The notes: generated by a model from the letters alone, not told the origin. Positions 1 to 9,983 are shown, counted from the stretch's first letter. The stretch: DNA of 49,302 bases from Pelistega sp. (GCA_030538255.1 JAUNUI010000025.1:1-49302), one strand, 5' to 3'. A program made the numbers and translations.

Positions 1-81
1 AGAAAACACGAGATTTGCCCTTAGGTAGATTTAGATAGGTTTTTCAGAACGGTAATACTTGACCAGAGCGATGATTGACAT

Positions 82-741
82 TTACTGTTTTTCCACCACA
101 CAAAACTCAGCCTGTGGATGATGCGCTTGCAAGTAGTCACGCAGATATGCCTCGGTATAACGCGCAATTAAGGCGTCTTGCAATGGATAGCGATTGTAAA
201 TCAAGCCTAAGACAGGAATATTCGCCTGCTCACAAGCCTTCAAGCTTAAAACAGTATGATTAATACTGCCTAATTTGCCACCGCTGACTAAGACTAATGG
301 ATAAGCCTGTTGCGCAATATAGTCCAAGATGCTTAGCTCATGCTTAATTGGTACCGCTAAACCACCTGCGGCTTCAAGCAAAACCATCTCATAACGCTCG
401 AGTAGAGTTTGCGTATCCTGACTAATCAAGCCTACATTAATCTCTTCATCGGCCAAATCAGCAGCCATATGCGGCGAGCAAGGGTAAGGGTAAACATAAC
501 GACACGTAATACCCGCCTTATCTTCAGGATATAAATCGACCCCTTGAATCCTACGATGCTCAAGAAGATCAATCGCAATCCCTTCGCACCCCGTCTGCAC
601 CAATTTCTGCGTAATCACACGCACACCACTACGTCCCAACTCGCGCGCCAGAATACCGGTACACACGGTCTTGCCAATATCGGTATCTATCCCACCCACA
701 AATACCACAGGATACGACTTTATTCGCTCTACTAATTTCAT
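82..741 (-). CDS. bioD: Dethiobiotin synthetase BioD
   Basis: ATP-dependent dethiobiotin synthetase, the penultimate step of biotin synthesis: it closes the ureido ring on 7,8-diaminopelargonic acid using CO2 and ATP in the cytoplasm. The N-terminus carries the P-loop variant GIDTDIGKT (about residues 17-25), typical of BioD, and the 219-residue length fits the family. I place the start at the ATG at 741 because AAGGTGAGG lies just upstream; a GTG at 750 is part of that ribosome-binding site. It is the last gene of the bioAFGCD operon, 20 bp after bioC. No bioB (biotin synthase) is present in the window. Confident from motif and context. Confidence 0.95.
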   Translation of the reverse strand: MKLVERIKSYPVVFVGGIDTDIGKTVCTGILARELGRSGVRVITQKLVQTGCEGIAIDLLEHRRIQGVDLYPEDKAGITCRYVYPYPCSPHMAADLADEEINVGLISQDTQTLLERYEMVLLEAAGGLAVPIKHELSILDYIAQQAYPLVLVSGGKLGSINHTVLSLKACEQANIPVLGLIYNRYPLQDALIARYTEAYLRDYLQAHHPQAEFCVVEKQ

Positions 742-761
742 TAACCTCACCTTATCCCAGA

Positions 762-1544
762 CTATTTTCGTTGTGCCAGAATATAAAAAGGCCGATAAGA
801 CAAGCTCACTTGGCCTTTTTCATTGGCAAAAAGGCGCTGATATTCTTGCGCAAACTCGGCTAAGCGGGCTCGACTCCAAACCCCTTGAGTGGTGGCCGTA
901 ACCCCTGTTTGCTTAAGATGCTTTAAAACAGCGAAGGCATCATCAAACCATAAGACAATTTCATCTTGCTCAAACACATGCACATCGAAATACGGCGCTA
1001 ATAAATCTAGCCACTGGTCCTGGTCCGCATAGCGCAAGCCCTTACCACTTAAGGTTTTAATTTCTGGCAGATTATCGGGCGCAAAACTGCTACAGAGAAA
1101 CCATGCACCACTTGGTAAAGAGCCCGCCACATTAGAAATAAAACGCGGTAAATTACTAAACCACTGCACCGTGGATGCGCTGGCAATTAAGTCATAGGTA
1201 CCTGATAAGTCTAGTTGCTCAGCATCGCCCGCCATAAACTCGTAAGGACCACGCTGATATTGCTTGAACAAATCATCGATAAACGCAGCACAGCCTTGAT
1301 TTAAATCGTTAAACAACCAATGTTGTGCAGCATAATGGCGCAACAAGTGTTGACTTAAATCACCCGTCCCACAGCCAATTTCAAGCACTTTACCCAACTT
1401 ACCCTCAGGCAAATACTTTAAGAGCAAATTAATTAAGTGTTGATTAATCGCCTGCTGCGCTAGCGCTTGTAAATCATAAGTACTTAAGGCCTGATTAAAA
1501 TGGGTCGCTAATCGATGCTTATCAATTTCATTTACATTCGGCAT
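762..1544 (-). CDS. bioC: Malonyl-ACP O-methyltransferase BioC
   Basis: SAM-dependent methyltransferase that methylates the free carboxyl of malonyl-ACP so that fatty acid synthesis enzymes can elongate it to a pimeloyl-ACP methyl ester. Methyltransferase motif I, VLEIGCGTG, is at about residues 53-61 and the N-terminus (FNQALSTYD) is BioC-like. The start chosen at 1544 has a GGGAG ribosome-binding site 6 nt upstream; a longer frame reaches 1574 but lacks this signal. The 5' end overlaps the end of bioG by 13 bp, indicating translational coupling. The adjacent methyl esterase BioG removes the methyl group added here. The product is 260 aa, normal for the family. Confidence 0.94.
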   Translation of the reverse strand: MPNVNEIDKHRLATHFNQALSTYDLQALAQQAINQHLINLLLKYLPEGKLGKVLEIGCGTGDLSQHLLRHYAAQHWLFNDLNQGCAAFIDDLFKQYQRGPYEFMAGDAEQLDLSGTYDLIASASTVQWFSNLPRFISNVAGSLPSGAWFLCSSFAPDNLPEIKTLSGKGLRYADQDQWLDLLAPYFDVHVFEQDEIVLWFDDAFAVLKHLKQTGVTATTQGVWSRARLAEFAQEYQRLFANEKGQVSLSYRPFYILAQRK

Positions 1545-2320
1545 AATTGCTCCCACGAATTGAAACCATCCCATAGATAATGAGCGCCAGCGACTAATTT
1601 AATGGGAACTTCATGTAACTGCCAATACGCTAATTGATGAACCGTCGGTATAATACGATCTTGCTCACTGATGATGGCTTGCGTCCACATAATTCTAGGC
1701 CGAGATGTATTTGCAGCATGATCCACTAGAGCCATACTTACTCTACAACATTCCTCTCCAATAGACGAATCAATCGCTTGCAACTCTGCACGGATTTCGT
1801 CTAAGGGACGTGCTGGTAAAGCTTGATAAGCTTGTAGTTGCGCAGCATTACTACACATACGTCGCTCAAACTTATGCCGTCCTGTCGCATCTAATCCCGC
1901 TAAGGTCGCATCAAATACCTCAGGGTCAATGCCCCACTGCGCATGCTTTGGATAAGGCGTACCATTAATGGCACAGGCACTTTGAAAAGGCCAATCGGCC
2001 AAGGCCTGCTCTGCCGCCCACACCCCCATCGACCAGGCGACGAGATGACATTCGGTATAGTCTTGAAAGGCGAAATCGAGTGGAAGACAAGATACATCAG
2101 AGCTATGTCGAGCATGCATATATCCCGACGCCAACTTATCTTGCCCGTCTCTTCTTGGATAACAGGATAGCAAGTCGCAATAATCCCAACAGACTAGGAC
2201 ATCCGTATTCGCTGGTATCTGCAGATGTTGAATCACCGCATCATCGGTTCCCCATCCCGCACAATAAACAATTAAACGATCTCCAGGATAATCTGGCCCT
2301 CTTAGCAATCGACTTTGCAT
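1532..2320 (-). CDS. bioG: Pimeloyl-ACP methyl esterase, BioG type (DUF452)
   Basis: Alpha/beta hydrolase that frees pimeloyl-ACP from its methyl ester, replacing BioH. Visible features are GWGTDD near the N-terminus, the nucleophile elbow AWSMGVW with Ser97, an acidic residue in EQDRIIP, and a C-terminal His in AGAHYLWDG, giving a plausible Ser-Asp-His triad. The order bioA-bioF-bioG-bioC-bioD is the one known from Haemophilus influenzae, which supports BioG over BioH. At 262 aa it is longer than the roughly 215 aa I recall for the Haemophilus enzyme; the extra residues lie about 52-86, before the nucleophile. It overlaps bioF by 19 bp and has a GGAGAG ribosome-binding site. Confidence 0.88.
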   Translation of the reverse strand: MQSRLLRGPDYPGDRLIVYCAGWGTDDAVIQHLQIPANTDVLVCWDYCDLLSCYPRRDGQDKLASGYMHARHSSDVSCLPLDFAFQDYTECHLVAWSMGVWAAEQALADWPFQSACAINGTPYPKHAQWGIDPEVFDATLAGLDATGRHKFERRMCSNAAQLQAYQALPARPLDEIRAELQAIDSSIGEECCRVSMALVDHAANTSRPRIMWTQAIISEQDRIIPTVHQLAYWQLHEVPIKLVAGAHYLWDGFNSWEQLCRM

Positions 2321-3609
2321 GTGCTCTCCAACACCTTAATAAGCGAATCGATATCGGTGGTTTGCATAGCTGCACTTAGGGAAAAACGAATCCTTGCCGT
2401 GCCGCTCGGCACGGTTGGCGGACGAATCGGTAGACAATAAAAGCCCGCCTCCTGCAAGGTCTTCGCCATCTTAACTGCCCTATGATTTTCTCCTAATAGT
2501 AAAGGGATAATGCACGTTTGACTACTACTGGTTTGCCCTGTAATGGTCTCAACGGCCTGCTTCAGATGCTGACTTAAATGCGCCAAGTGTTGTCTTTTCG
2601 CATGCCACTGTTCAAGGCGTTCAAACAAAAAATAAGTCCACGCTATGTTTAGGGGAGGTAGGGCTGTTGAAAAAATTAAGGGGCGCATAGTATTGATTAA
2701 GTAATCCTTAATCAGCTGCGTGCACACCAAATACGCGCCCACCGAGCCTAATGCCTTACCGAAAGTACCGACTAAGAAATCAATCTCGCCTAGACAACCA
2801 GCTTGCTCAGCAAGTCCCAGGCCTGTGGCACCATACGCGCCTACGGCATGCGCCTCATCCACATACAATGCTAGCTTATCGTGGCGTTTTTTTAAGGCCA
2901 CGAGACGCTTTAAATCCGCACAGTCCCCATCCATACTAAACACACTTTCTGTCACAACAATAATTCGCTCATACGATTCATGGTGCTGCTGTAATAGGCT
3001 CTCTAAGTGCTCATAGTCATTGTGGCGATAGCGCAAATAGTTCGCACCCGAGAGGCGTGCACCATCAATTAAACTCGCATGCACTAACTTATCTAAGATC
3101 AATAAGGTGCGCTTATTCGCTAGCGCAGGCAAAACACCAATATTCGCATGGTAGCCACTATTAAACAGAAGAACTGCTTCAGATTTAAAACGAGAAAGCA
3201 TTAAATTTTCTAATTTATGATAAATCGGAAAGCTGCCTGTTAAAAGACGTGATGAGGCACTACCAAGCATCTGCGATTGTGCCAGCTCCGATTGAAAGAA
3301 CGCTTCTCGCAAGGAGACATCAGCCGCCAGCCCTAGATAATCATTACTAGAGAGGTTTAACATCCAGCGCCCTTTTTTTGATGCTGAAGTGATGACTGAG
3401 TTCGAAGTAGAATCTAGCCTGGCGCTCGACGTAAACTCAAACATAGCGCCTGACCCTGGCATAGCATATGAGCCTGGCAATGTATCTGACCCTGCTTCTA
3501 AGGCCCGCACCCATATCCCATCCTGCTGAATTGGCGTAAATTGGCGCATAAGGCCGCGTGCTCGTTTATCTTCAAGCTCAGCACTTAAATCCTGCATCCA
3601 TAGGCTCAT
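2302..3609 (-). CDS. bioF: 8-amino-7-oxononanoate synthase BioF
   Basis: PLP enzyme condensing pimeloyl-ACP (or -CoA) with L-alanine to give 8-amino-7-oxononanoate. The PLP lysine is K285 in [28 protein letters not shown] and YVDEAHAVG are hallmark segments. The protein has 435 residues against about 384 for typical BioF; the excess is a Ser/Gly/Pro-rich insert at about residues 38-80, in front of the conserved LSSNDYLGL segment. The insert contains short repeated units ([13 protein letters not shown]). The start has GAGGTGCAGG upstream. It is the second gene of the operon, 160 bp after bioA. Confidence 0.95.
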   Translation of the reverse strand: MSLWMQDLSAELEDKRARGLMRQFTPIQQDGIWVRALEAGSDTLPGSYAMPGSGAMFEFTSSARLDSTSNSVITSASKKGRWMLNLSSNDYLGLAADVSLREAFFQSELAQSQMLGSASSRLLTGSFPIYHKLENLMLSRFKSEAVLLFNSGYHANIGVLPALANKRTLLILDKLVHASLIDGARLSGANYLRYRHNDYEHLESLLQQHHESYERIIVVTESVFSMDGDCADLKRLVALKKRHDKLALYVDEAHAVGAYGATGLGLAEQAGCLGEIDFLVGTFGKALGSVGAYLVCTQLIKDYLINTMRPLIFSTALPPLNIAWTYFLFERLEQWHAKRQHLAHLSQHLKQAVETITGQTSSSQTCIIPLLLGENHRAVKMAKTLQEAGFYCLPIRPPTVPSGTARIRFSLSAAMQTTDIDSLIKVLESTCKVDC

Positions 3610-3769
3610 ACCTGCACCTCATTATTGGCAGCGGCATCCAAGCACCAACATTCATCTTCCAAAAAGTAGCCCACTTTTTTCGAATTTATGCGCCAATTAC
3701 TCACAAACAACCCCCGCTCTCAAAACACACATCCAAGCAAAACACTTCACTTCCCAAAACCATAAGCCA

Positions 3770-5206
3770 TTACTCACAGTCATATTCCTCACGTAAGGCT
3801 TGCAAAACTCTCGCACATAACTGAACAACTTGTTCTTGCTTCATCACATAAGGCGGCATGAGATACACTAGACGTCCAAATGGCCGCACCCACACGCCCT
3901 GCTCCACTAAGCGCGCTTGTAGGCTGGCCATATTCACAGGATCTTTCATCTCAATCACGCCAATCGCTCCCAGCGCTCTAACATCCGCCACGCACGACCA
4001 GGCTTGTGCAGGTGCTAAACCTTGATATAAGGAGCGCTCTAACATCGCCACTTGCGCCTGCCAAGCACTCTCTCGCAACAAGGCAATTGACTCAGCAGCA
4101 ACCGCACAAGCCAAGGGATTGGCCATAAATGTAGGTCCATGCATAAAGCACTTGGCCTCACCGGCACATATTGTTTGTGCAACATGCGCTGTCGTAATAG
4201 TGGCGGACAGGGTCATATACCCACCTGTTAAGGCCTTACCGATACACATAATATCGGGCAAAACTTCCGCATGCTCAGCGGCAAACATCTTCCCGGTACG
4301 TCCAAACCCCGTCGCAATCTCATCGAATATCAACAAGACACCATATTTCTGGCAGAGCACCCGCGCTTGGCGCAAGTACTCAGGATGGTAAAAGTACATG
4401 CCCCCTGCTCCCTGAACGATGGGCTCAAGAATTAAGGCGGCAATTTCATGGCCACGCGCTGCCAAGAGTTCACGCAAGGGCTGCATATCTTCAGGATTAA
4501 AGGATTCATATAAGGCACTTGTCAAGTTCTTATTTGAGGGCCAATTTGTAGAATTGGATTGACTTGAAACCTGATCACTCGAAACTTGATCATTCAAAGT
4601 CTGCTCTTTAGAGAAAGATTCACTCGAATCAACGCAAGCACTTGGAAACCGACTACTCGGTTGCGGCAAGAAATACTGTGTTGCTAATCCCTTACTAAAT
4701 AAACTATGCATCCCTGTTACAGGATCACAAACCGACATAGCATGCCAGGTATCGCCGTGATAGCCCGCGCGGATCGTGGCAAATTTATAGCGTTGCGTTA
4801 AGCCTAATGCGTGTTGATATTGCAGTGCCATTTTCATGGCTACCTCAACCGCCACAGAACCTGAGTCTGCGTAGAAGATTTTATTCAAACCTTCAGGTAA
4901 AATAGCGAGCAGCGCTTCACTTAAGCGGACTGCGGGTTCATGCGTGAGACCACCAAACATGACATGGCTCATAGAACTCAGTTGCTGCTGCACCGCCTGA
5001 TTTAAGCGCGGATGGTTATAGCCATGTATCGCCGCCCACCATGATGACATACCGTCGAGTAGGCGTCGCCCATCGGACAGGTTTAAGTAAACACCTTGCG
5101 CACTGGCAACGGGATACACGGGTGCGGGCGAGTTCATTGAGGCATAAGGATGCCAAATATGCTCTCTATCAATACTTAATAAGTGGTCTATGGCTTCGCT
5201 CATCAT
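3770..5206 (-). CDS. bioA: Adenosylmethionine-8-amino-7-oxononanoate aminotransferase BioA
   Basis: Class III PLP aminotransferase that converts 8-amino-7-oxononanoate to 7,8-diaminopelargonate with SAM as amino donor. Hallmarks are HIWHPYASM at residues 16-24, [27 protein letters not shown], and PLP lysine K324 in CIGKALTGG. It is 478 residues long; E. coli BioA has 429 with the PLP lysine at 274. The 49-50 residue excess is a Ser/Asn/Gln-rich insert at about 184-232 containing a DQVSS repeat. Two adjacent ATG codons (5206, 5203) are possible starts and no strong ribosome-binding site decides between them. It is the first gene of the biotin operon. Confidence 0.95.
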   Translation of the reverse strand: MMSEAIDHLLSIDREHIWHPYASMNSPAPVYPVASAQGVYLNLSDGRRLLDGMSSWWAAIHGYNHPRLNQAVQQQLSSMSHVMFGGLTHEPAVRLSEALLAILPEGLNKIFYADSGSVAVEVAMKMALQYQHALGLTQRYKFATIRAGYHGDTWHAMSVCDPVTGMHSLFSKGLATQYFLPQPSSRFPSACVDSSESFSKEQTLNDQVSSDQVSSQSNSTNWPSNKNLTSALYESFNPEDMQPLRELLAARGHEIAALILEPIVQGAGGMYFYHPEYLRQARVLCQKYGVLLIFDEIATGFGRTGKMFAAEHAEVLPDIMCIGKALTGGYMTLSATITTAHVAQTICAGEAKCFMHGPTFMANPLACAVAAESIALLRESAWQAQVAMLERSLYQGLAPAQAWSCVADVRALGAIGVIEMKDPVNMASLQARLVEQGVWVRPFGRLVYLMPPYVMKQEQVVQLCARVLQALREEYDCE

Positions 5207-5232
5207 ACGTTCAATACTTTAAAAACAGCTTG

Positions 5233-5297
5233 AAGCTGGCTCACTTAGTCATCACTGAGTAATGATTTAGTGATGAAATTAGTGAAAAAGTCAGCTT
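5233..5297 (-). promoter_or_regulatory. Long imperfect dyad in the bioA 5' leader
   Basis: Three nested arms can be read directly: TCATCACT (5249-5256) with AGTGATGA (5269-5276), CACT (5242-5245) with AGTG (5281-5284), and AAGCTGGCT (5233-5241) with AGTCAGCTT (5289-5297; one mismatch). The loop is 12 nt. It lies between the putative bioA promoter and the bioA start, so it would be transcribed. It does not look like the E. coli BirA operator. It could be a protein operator, an attenuator-like RNA hairpin, or both. Confidence 0.5.
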
Positions 5298-5331
5298 GCT
5301 CACCGTTAAGTGACTCGCCGACAAAAGCCGC

Positions 5332-5360
5332 ATTATAGTCGTCTAGCTACCAAGAGTCGA
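5332..5360 (-). promoter_or_regulatory. Putative sigma-70 promoter of bioAFGCD
   Basis: A perfect -10 TATAAT (complement of 5332-5337) is spaced 17 nt from TCGACT (complement of 5355-5360), which matches four of six -35 positions. It would start transcription near 5325, about 120 nt ahead of bioA. The rest of 5207-5456, between bioA and the divergent sotB, holds the dyad above and AT-rich sequence; I see no gene in it. Confidence 0.45.
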
Positions 5361-5456
5361 TTTATTGAGAACAGATAAATACGATATCTTAATGAAAGAT
5401 ATAGACAATAATAAGCAGATTAACAACAATTAATTAATATTACGCATTAAGCTCTT

Positions 5457-6662
5457 ATGCCCAAACACCACGAAAGTGAAAATAACTCCTGGCTACTGAT
5501 TGCCCTCTTTGCCTTTGCCGCGTTTATTTTCAATACCACTGAATTTGTCCCGATCGGCCTTTTACCTGATATTGCCCGTAGTTTTAATATTGACGTCGCG
5601 CACACTGGACTCTTGATTACCATCTACGCTTGGGCGGTGACCTTATTGTCCCTGCCTTTTACCTTGCTAACGGCACGCATGGATCGCAAGCTGCTCTTAA
5701 TACTCTTGTTCAGCTTATTTATTGGCTTTCATATACTATCTGGCTTTGCTTGGAGTTTTAACTCCTTGATGATTAGCCGCCTAGGCGTGGCTTGTTCTCA
5801 TGCGGTGTTTTGGGCGATTACCATCCCCTTGACGGTACGCTTAGCACCCAAGGGCAATCGCATTAAGGCCTTGGGATTTATTGTCACAGGCTCCTCTCTT
5901 GCCACGGTTCTGGGAGTTCCCTTAGGCACGGCAATCGGCCAAGAACTTGGCTGGCGCACCACCTTCTATCTAATTGCCGCCATAACGGTGGTCTTAATCA
6001 TGCTGTTCTTTAAGATGTTGCCTGCCTTACCAAGTCGCAACTCTGGCTCCATTAAATCCTTACCCTTATTATTTAAGCGTAAGACCTTGATGCATACGTA
6101 TCTGCTGACCGCCTTAATCATGACTGGGCACTTTGCCGCTTACACCTATATCACGCCATTTCTCAATGATATTGGTGGCTTTAATCCACGCTTTATTATT
6201 GCTGTCCTCTTCGTTATGGGCGGCTCTGGCATACTGGGTAGCTTTATCTATGCGCGCTTAGCGCCGGCGCGCCCTATCCGTAGTTTTGCCCTAGCGATTG
6301 CTTTAATGCTAGCTTGTGTATTGCTATTGAAACTCGTCAGTATTAGTGCTTTCTTGATTCTTGTACTGGGTCTTATCTGGGGAGTAGCCATCACCATGGT
6401 TGGTTTAGCTTTACAAAGCAAGGTACTAGAAGCCGCTCCTGATGCCGCCGACATCGCTACCTCAATGTATTCAGGCGTCTTTAATATTGGTATTGGCGGC
6501 GGTGCCCTAGTCGGCAGCCAGACGATTAATCTCTTAGGTTTAAATTATATCGGCTATATAGGCGGGATCTTTATCGCACTTGCCCTACTTACTTTTATTG
6601 TATTTACCTATAAAATATGGTTAATTCGCCAAGAAGAGCCGGTGGCCTCTTTAATCAATTAG
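5457..6662 (+). CDS. sotB: SotB-type sugar efflux transporter (MFS)
   Basis: Inner-membrane 12-helix major facilitator exporter. The N-terminal stretch AAFIFNTTEFVPIGLLPDIA, the HAVFWAITIPL segment and the FNIGIGGGALVG segment near the C-terminus closely match the E. coli SotB/YdeA sequence as I know it. E. coli SotB exports arabinose and IPTG-like sugars. The physiological substrate here is unknown and could equally be a toxic metabolite. The length of 401 aa fits. It is followed after 13 bp by the yfcG-like gene, so the two are probably cotranscribed. It is divergent from the biotin operon. Confidence 0.88.
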   Translation: MPKHHESENNSWLLIALFAFAAFIFNTTEFVPIGLLPDIARSFNIDVAHTGLLITIYAWAVTLLSLPFTLLTARMDRKLLLILLFSLFIGFHILSGFAWSFNSLMISRLGVACSHAVFWAITIPLTVRLAPKGNRIKALGFIVTGSSLATVLGVPLGTAIGQELGWRTTFYLIAAITVVLIMLFFKMLPALPSRNSGSIKSLPLLFKRKTLMHTYLLTALIMTGHFAAYTYITPFLNDIGGFNPRFIIAVLFVMGGSGILGSFIYARLAPARPIRSFALAIALMLACVLLLKLVSISAFLILVLGLIWGVAITMVGLALQSKVLEAAPDAADIATSMYSGVFNIGIGGGALVGSQTINLLGLNYIGYIGGIFIALALLTFIVFTYKIWLIRQEEPVASLIN

Positions 6663-6675
6663 AACAAGGACTGAT

Positions 6676-7308
6676 ATGATCGATCTGTACTATTGGATGA
6701 CCCCGAATGGGCACAAAATCACCCTATTCCTTGAGGAAACAGGGCTAGACTACACCATTCATACGATTAATATTTCTAAGGACGAGCAGTTTGCCCCTGA
6801 GTTTTTAAAAATCGCCCCGAACAATCGTATCCCGGCGATTGTTGACCAGGCGCCGATTGATGGCGGTGAACCGATTGCTATTTTCGAATCAGGCGCTATC
6901 CTACAGTATCTTGCCGAGAAGACTGGGCAATTTCTCTCAAGTGATTTACGCACTCGCACAGCAACCATGCAATGGCTGTTCTGGCAGATGGGTGGCTTAG
7001 GGCCTATGGCTGGACAGAATCACCACTTTAATATTTATGCGCCGGTTAAATTACCCTATGCCCAAGAGCGTTATATCAAAGAAACCGCGCGTCTCTATGG
7101 CGTAATGGATAAGCAATTAGCCATGCAAGATTATCTCGCCGGAGAGCATTCGATTGCGGATATGGCTTGCTATCCCTGGATTCATTCGCATGAGCGTCAG
7201 AGTCAAAATCTAAATGACTTCCCGAATCTTAAGCGCTGGTTTGAAGCTATCTCAGCTCGCCCTGCTACGCAACGTGCTTATGCTTTAGCCGAGAAATATC
7301 CGCGCTAA
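6676..7308 (+). CDS. yfcG: Nu-class glutathione transferase / disulfide reductase (YfcG-like)
   Basis: Cytosolic GST-fold protein of the YfcG/YghU group, enzymes with glutathione-dependent disulfide-bond reductase and peroxide-reducing activity rather than classical transferase activity. The start MIDLYYWMTPNGHKITLFLE closely follows E. coli YfcG, including Thr9 and Asn11 that bind glutathione. FESGAILQYLAEKTG and QWLFWQMGGLGPMAGQNHHF are further family signatures. At 210 aa it is full length. It sits immediately behind the sotB-like gene in the same orientation and ends facing cysG. Confidence 0.88.
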   Translation: MIDLYYWMTPNGHKITLFLEETGLDYTIHTINISKDEQFAPEFLKIAPNNRIPAIVDQAPIDGGEPIAIFESGAILQYLAEKTGQFLSSDLRTRTATMQWLFWQMGGLGPMAGQNHHFNIYAPVKLPYAQERYIKETARLYGVMDKQLAMQDYLAGEHSIADMACYPWIHSHERQSQNLNDFPNLKRWFEAISARPATQRAYALAEKYPR

Positions 7309-7323
7309 ACTTGAAGTTTACGG

Positions 7324-7341
7324 GGCAGTGAAAATACTGCC
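7324..7341 (+). terminator. Small hairpin after yfcG
   Basis: A 6-bp perfect stem GGCAGT/ACTGCC with loop GAAAAT lies 16 nt after the yfcG stop. There is no proper T-run, so termination is only possible. A second hairpin follows at 7452-7472. Confidence 0.3.
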
Positions 7342-7451
7342 TTAAGTAGCAGGCTTATCATGCCTATTGGCAAACACTTAATGTTCGCTTCTTGAGTTTT
7401 ATTTCTACAGATATAGATCAAGCGTCCAAACACCATTAATCAGGCCTCCCA

Positions 7452-7472
7452 TTAATGAGGGCACCTCATTAA
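7452..7472. terminator. Hairpin between convergent yfcG and cysG
   Basis: A 9-bp perfect stem TTAATGAGG/CCTCATTAA is closed by a 3-nt loop GCA, in the short space between two convergent genes, suggesting a bidirectional stop signal. The right arm is part of a 13-nt direct repeat, CCTCATTAAGCCG, at 7464-7476 and 7481-7493 (period 17). The second copy includes the cysG stop codon. No T-tract on either side. Confidence 0.4.
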
Positions 7473-7485
7473 GCCGGTCGCCTCA

Positions 7486-8937
7486 TTAAGCCGCCTGACT
7501 GATAACAGATGACTCTACTGGCTCGGCAACATTAAGAACAGAATAGTCTGGGCTGATCGTTGCCGCCCCCTTAAACCAATCCAATTGATGATGCAATTGC
7601 ACCACTTCCCCAATCACGATCAAAGCAGGCTTAGGGGCATCCAAGGCCAAGTCTGCTAACTGATCTAAGCGTCCAATGCGCACTGTTTGGTTCTCACAGG
7701 TACCATTGGAAATAATCGCGACGGGGGTATCTTCAGCACGACCATGCGCAATAAGTTTTTCTTGAATATGCGCCGACTTTAAGCTCCCCATATAAATCAC
7801 TAAGGTCTGCTTAGAACGAGCCAGGGTTGACCACTCTAATTCATCTTCATCACGCTGACCATGACCTGTTATAAAGACGGCGGTTTGGGCATAATCACGA
7901 TGCGTCAGTGGAATACCCGCATATGCCGTCGCCCCTAGCGCAGCCGTCACAGCGGGGATAATTTTATAGGCAACCCCTGCTTGCACAAGCTCTTGCGCCT
8001 CTTCGCCACCACGCCCAAAGACAAAGGGGTCGCCTCCCTTAAGACGCACCACGCGCTTGCCCTGACTAGCTAACTCAATCATTAATTGATTAGTACGCTC
8101 TTGAATCACTTGATGTGCGCCTGCTCGCTTGCCCACGCAAATCTTATCCGCATCGCGTCGAACCAAATCTAACACAGCATCAGAAACTAAGGCATCATAT
8201 AAAACCACATCAGCCGCTTGCATCGCCTGCAAGGCTTTTAAGCTTAAAAGACCCGCATCACCAGGACCCGCTCCTACTAAGATGACTTCACCTTTTTGCA
8301 GCGGGATGTGAGCGCTTAGGCTTTCTTGTAAAAAGTCAGCTGCGCCTTTTTCATCACCGCGCTCTACCAAATCAGCGAACGTGCCTGTGAACAAGCCCTC
8401 CCAGAAACGACGGCGTTCGGTTAAGGTTGCCAATGACTGCTTCACTTTCGTACGCCATTGTCCTGCCAAACTGGCTACTCGTCCCATATGCTGTGGTAAC
8501 AGCGCTTCGATTTTCTCACGCCATAAGCGTGCCAAAACTGGCGCTTGACCACCACTTGAGATGGCTATTTGCAAGGGAGCACGATCAATAACAGCGGGCA
8601 CAATATAGGAGCAAAGCGCAGGATTATCGACAACATTACAGAGCTTGGCTTGGGCCTGGGCCGCCTCAAACACTTGTCGATTCAAAACCTCATCATCGGT
8701 TGCGGCCACCACTAAAAACTTGCCCTCTAATTGCTCTGGCTGAAACTGTGTCGCCACATGGATGACGACTCCTTGCTTTAACCAATCTTTAAATACCACT
8801 GATAATTGCGCAGCTACCACATACACTTGCGCACCCGCACGCAGCAGGGCCTGGGCCTTGCGCTCAGCGACATGACCCGCTCCGACTAATAACACTGGAC
8901 GCTGCTGTAAATCAGCAAATAAAGCAAAGTGATTCAT
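7486..8937 (-). CDS. cysG: Siroheme synthase CysG (trifunctional)
   Basis: Makes siroheme, the prosthetic group of sulfite reductase, from uroporphyrinogen III by methylation, dehydrogenation and iron insertion. The N-terminal dehydrogenase/ferrochelatase half begins with a Rossmann motif ([11 protein letters not shown], about 18-28). Asp104 in NVVDNP and Ser128 in ISSGG fall at exactly the Salmonella CysG positions for catalysis and phosphorylation. The C-terminal methyltransferase half (about 215-455) shows [16 protein letters not shown] and [16 protein letters not shown]. The 483-aa length indicates the intact three-activity enzyme. It is divergent from cysHDNJ, whose partner CysI needs its product. 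Confidence 0.97.
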   Translation of the reverse strand: MNHFALFADLQQRPVLLVGAGHVAERKAQALLRAGAQVYVVAAQLSVVFKDWLKQGVVIHVATQFQPEQLEGKFLVVAATDDEVLNRQVFEAAQAQAKLCNVVDNPALCSYIVPAVIDRAPLQIAISSGGQAPVLARLWREKIEALLPQHMGRVASLAGQWRTKVKQSLATLTERRRFWEGLFTGTFADLVERGDEKGAADFLQESLSAHIPLQKGEVILVGAGPGDAGLLSLKALQAMQAADVVLYDALVSDAVLDLVRRDADKICVGKRAGAHQVIQERTNQLMIELASQGKRVVRLKGGDPFVFGRGGEEAQELVQAGVAYKIIPAVTAALGATAYAGIPLTHRDYAQTAVFITGHGQRDEDELEWSTLARSKQTLVIYMGSLKSAHIQEKLIAHGRAEDTPVAIISNGTCENQTVRIGRLDQLADLALDAPKPALIVIGEVVQLHHQLDWFKGAATISPDYSVLNVAEPVESSVISQAA

Positions 8938-9190
8938 AACTATTAGATATAAAAAACGAATCCCTTATTCTACGAAAATATGATGGCTGGGGTTACAACC
9001 CTTTTTTCTATCCTTAACACCATAAGTAATAAGAGCCACTTATTTTAGCCTTATAAGAATTTGTAATATAAAAAGAAAAAACTAATCGTTCGAAGAATTA
9101 AAGACGCTTGTTATGATGGCCCTTACCTTCATCCTAGAATCGGTCTTACCCTGTCTGTAAAGCAGCAATTTTAACAATAGAAGCACCCAT

Positions 9191-9919
9191 ATGTTTAAAC
9201 CTGAACTCTGGCAAAAACCAGTTCCTAGTGCCCAAGACTTACTTGAAGTCGATACGCTGTGTCTTGAATTAGAGCAGCGCTTAAACGCAATTGCAGAACA
9301 ATTTCCTGGCACCAAATTCGCCTCGAGCTTAGCCATCGAGGATATAGTGATTACCGATGTGATTGCACGCCTAGCCTTGCCGATTCAGATTTTTACCTTA
9401 GATACAGGCAAGTTGAATCAGGAGACCTTGGATTTAATTCCTCAGCTCCAGCAGCGCTACCCAAGCTTAAACGTGGAAATCTATCAGCCTCAGGAGCAAG
9501 TCGCAATCGATTTTGAAGCGGAGCATGGCACGGATGCGATGTATAAGAGCTTGGAATTACGCCGTGCGTGCTGCCATATCCGTAAGATTGAACTCTTGAA
9601 TCGTGCTTTGCACGATGCTCCAGCTTGGATCAGCGGTCAGCGTAGAGAGCAATCTTCCACCCGTTCTGAACTGAACTATCAAGAGCTGGATGAAGCTCGT
9701 CATATTACGAAATTCAATCCCTTATACGATTGGACTGAGCGCCAAGTTTGGGCCTATGCGCTCAAGCAAGATCTACCCATTAATGATTTATACGAGCACG
9801 GTTACCCCAGCATTGGCTGTGAACCTTGTACGCGGCCCATCAAACTCGGTGAAGACATTCGTGCTGGCCGATGGTGGTGGGAAAACAGTCAAAGCAAAGA
9901 ATGCGGTTTACATAAATAA
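9191..9919 (+). CDS. cysH: Assimilatory adenylyl-sulfate (APS) reductase CysH
   Basis: Reduces activated sulfate to sulfite with thioredoxin or glutaredoxin. The cysteine pairs C127-C128 (RRACCHIRK) and C210/C213 (GCEPCTRP) are the [4Fe-4S] ligands that mark APS reductases and are absent from PAPS-only enzymes. The catalytic cysteine C238 is in the C-terminal KECGLHK. So the pathway here should go APS to sulfite without APS kinase, which fits the lack of cysC in the cluster. The 242-aa length is normal. It is first in the plus-strand cysHDNJ run, divergent from cysG across a 253-bp gap in which I recognise no clear CysB site. Confidence 0.95.
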   Translation: MFKPELWQKPVPSAQDLLEVDTLCLELEQRLNAIAEQFPGTKFASSLAIEDIVITDVIARLALPIQIFTLDTGKLNQETLDLIPQLQQRYPSLNVEIYQPQEQVAIDFEAEHGTDAMYKSLELRRACCHIRKIELLNRALHDAPAWISGQRREQSSTRSELNYQELDEARHITKFNPLYDWTERQVWAYALKQDLPINDLYEHGYPSIGCEPCTRPIKLGEDIRAGRWWWENSQSKECGLHK

Positions 9920-9983
9920 GAATAGACCGACTTAAAGCAAGCTAATTATAAGAGGCCTATTTAAAGCAGCTAATCAACGAGAA

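Noticed and set aside
3558-3824. 88-codon plus-strand ORF across the bioA-bioF gap
   Set aside because: Overlaps both gene ends in antisense, low complexity, no ribosome-binding site.
5207-5456. Classic BirA operator in the bioA-sotB gap
   Set aside because: The visible dyad does not match the TTGTAAACC-type half-sites of the BirA operator.
8991-9007. GGGTTACAACCC followed by T6 upstream of cysG as a terminator
   Set aside because: The stem can be only 4-5 bp with a tiny loop, and no gene ends there.
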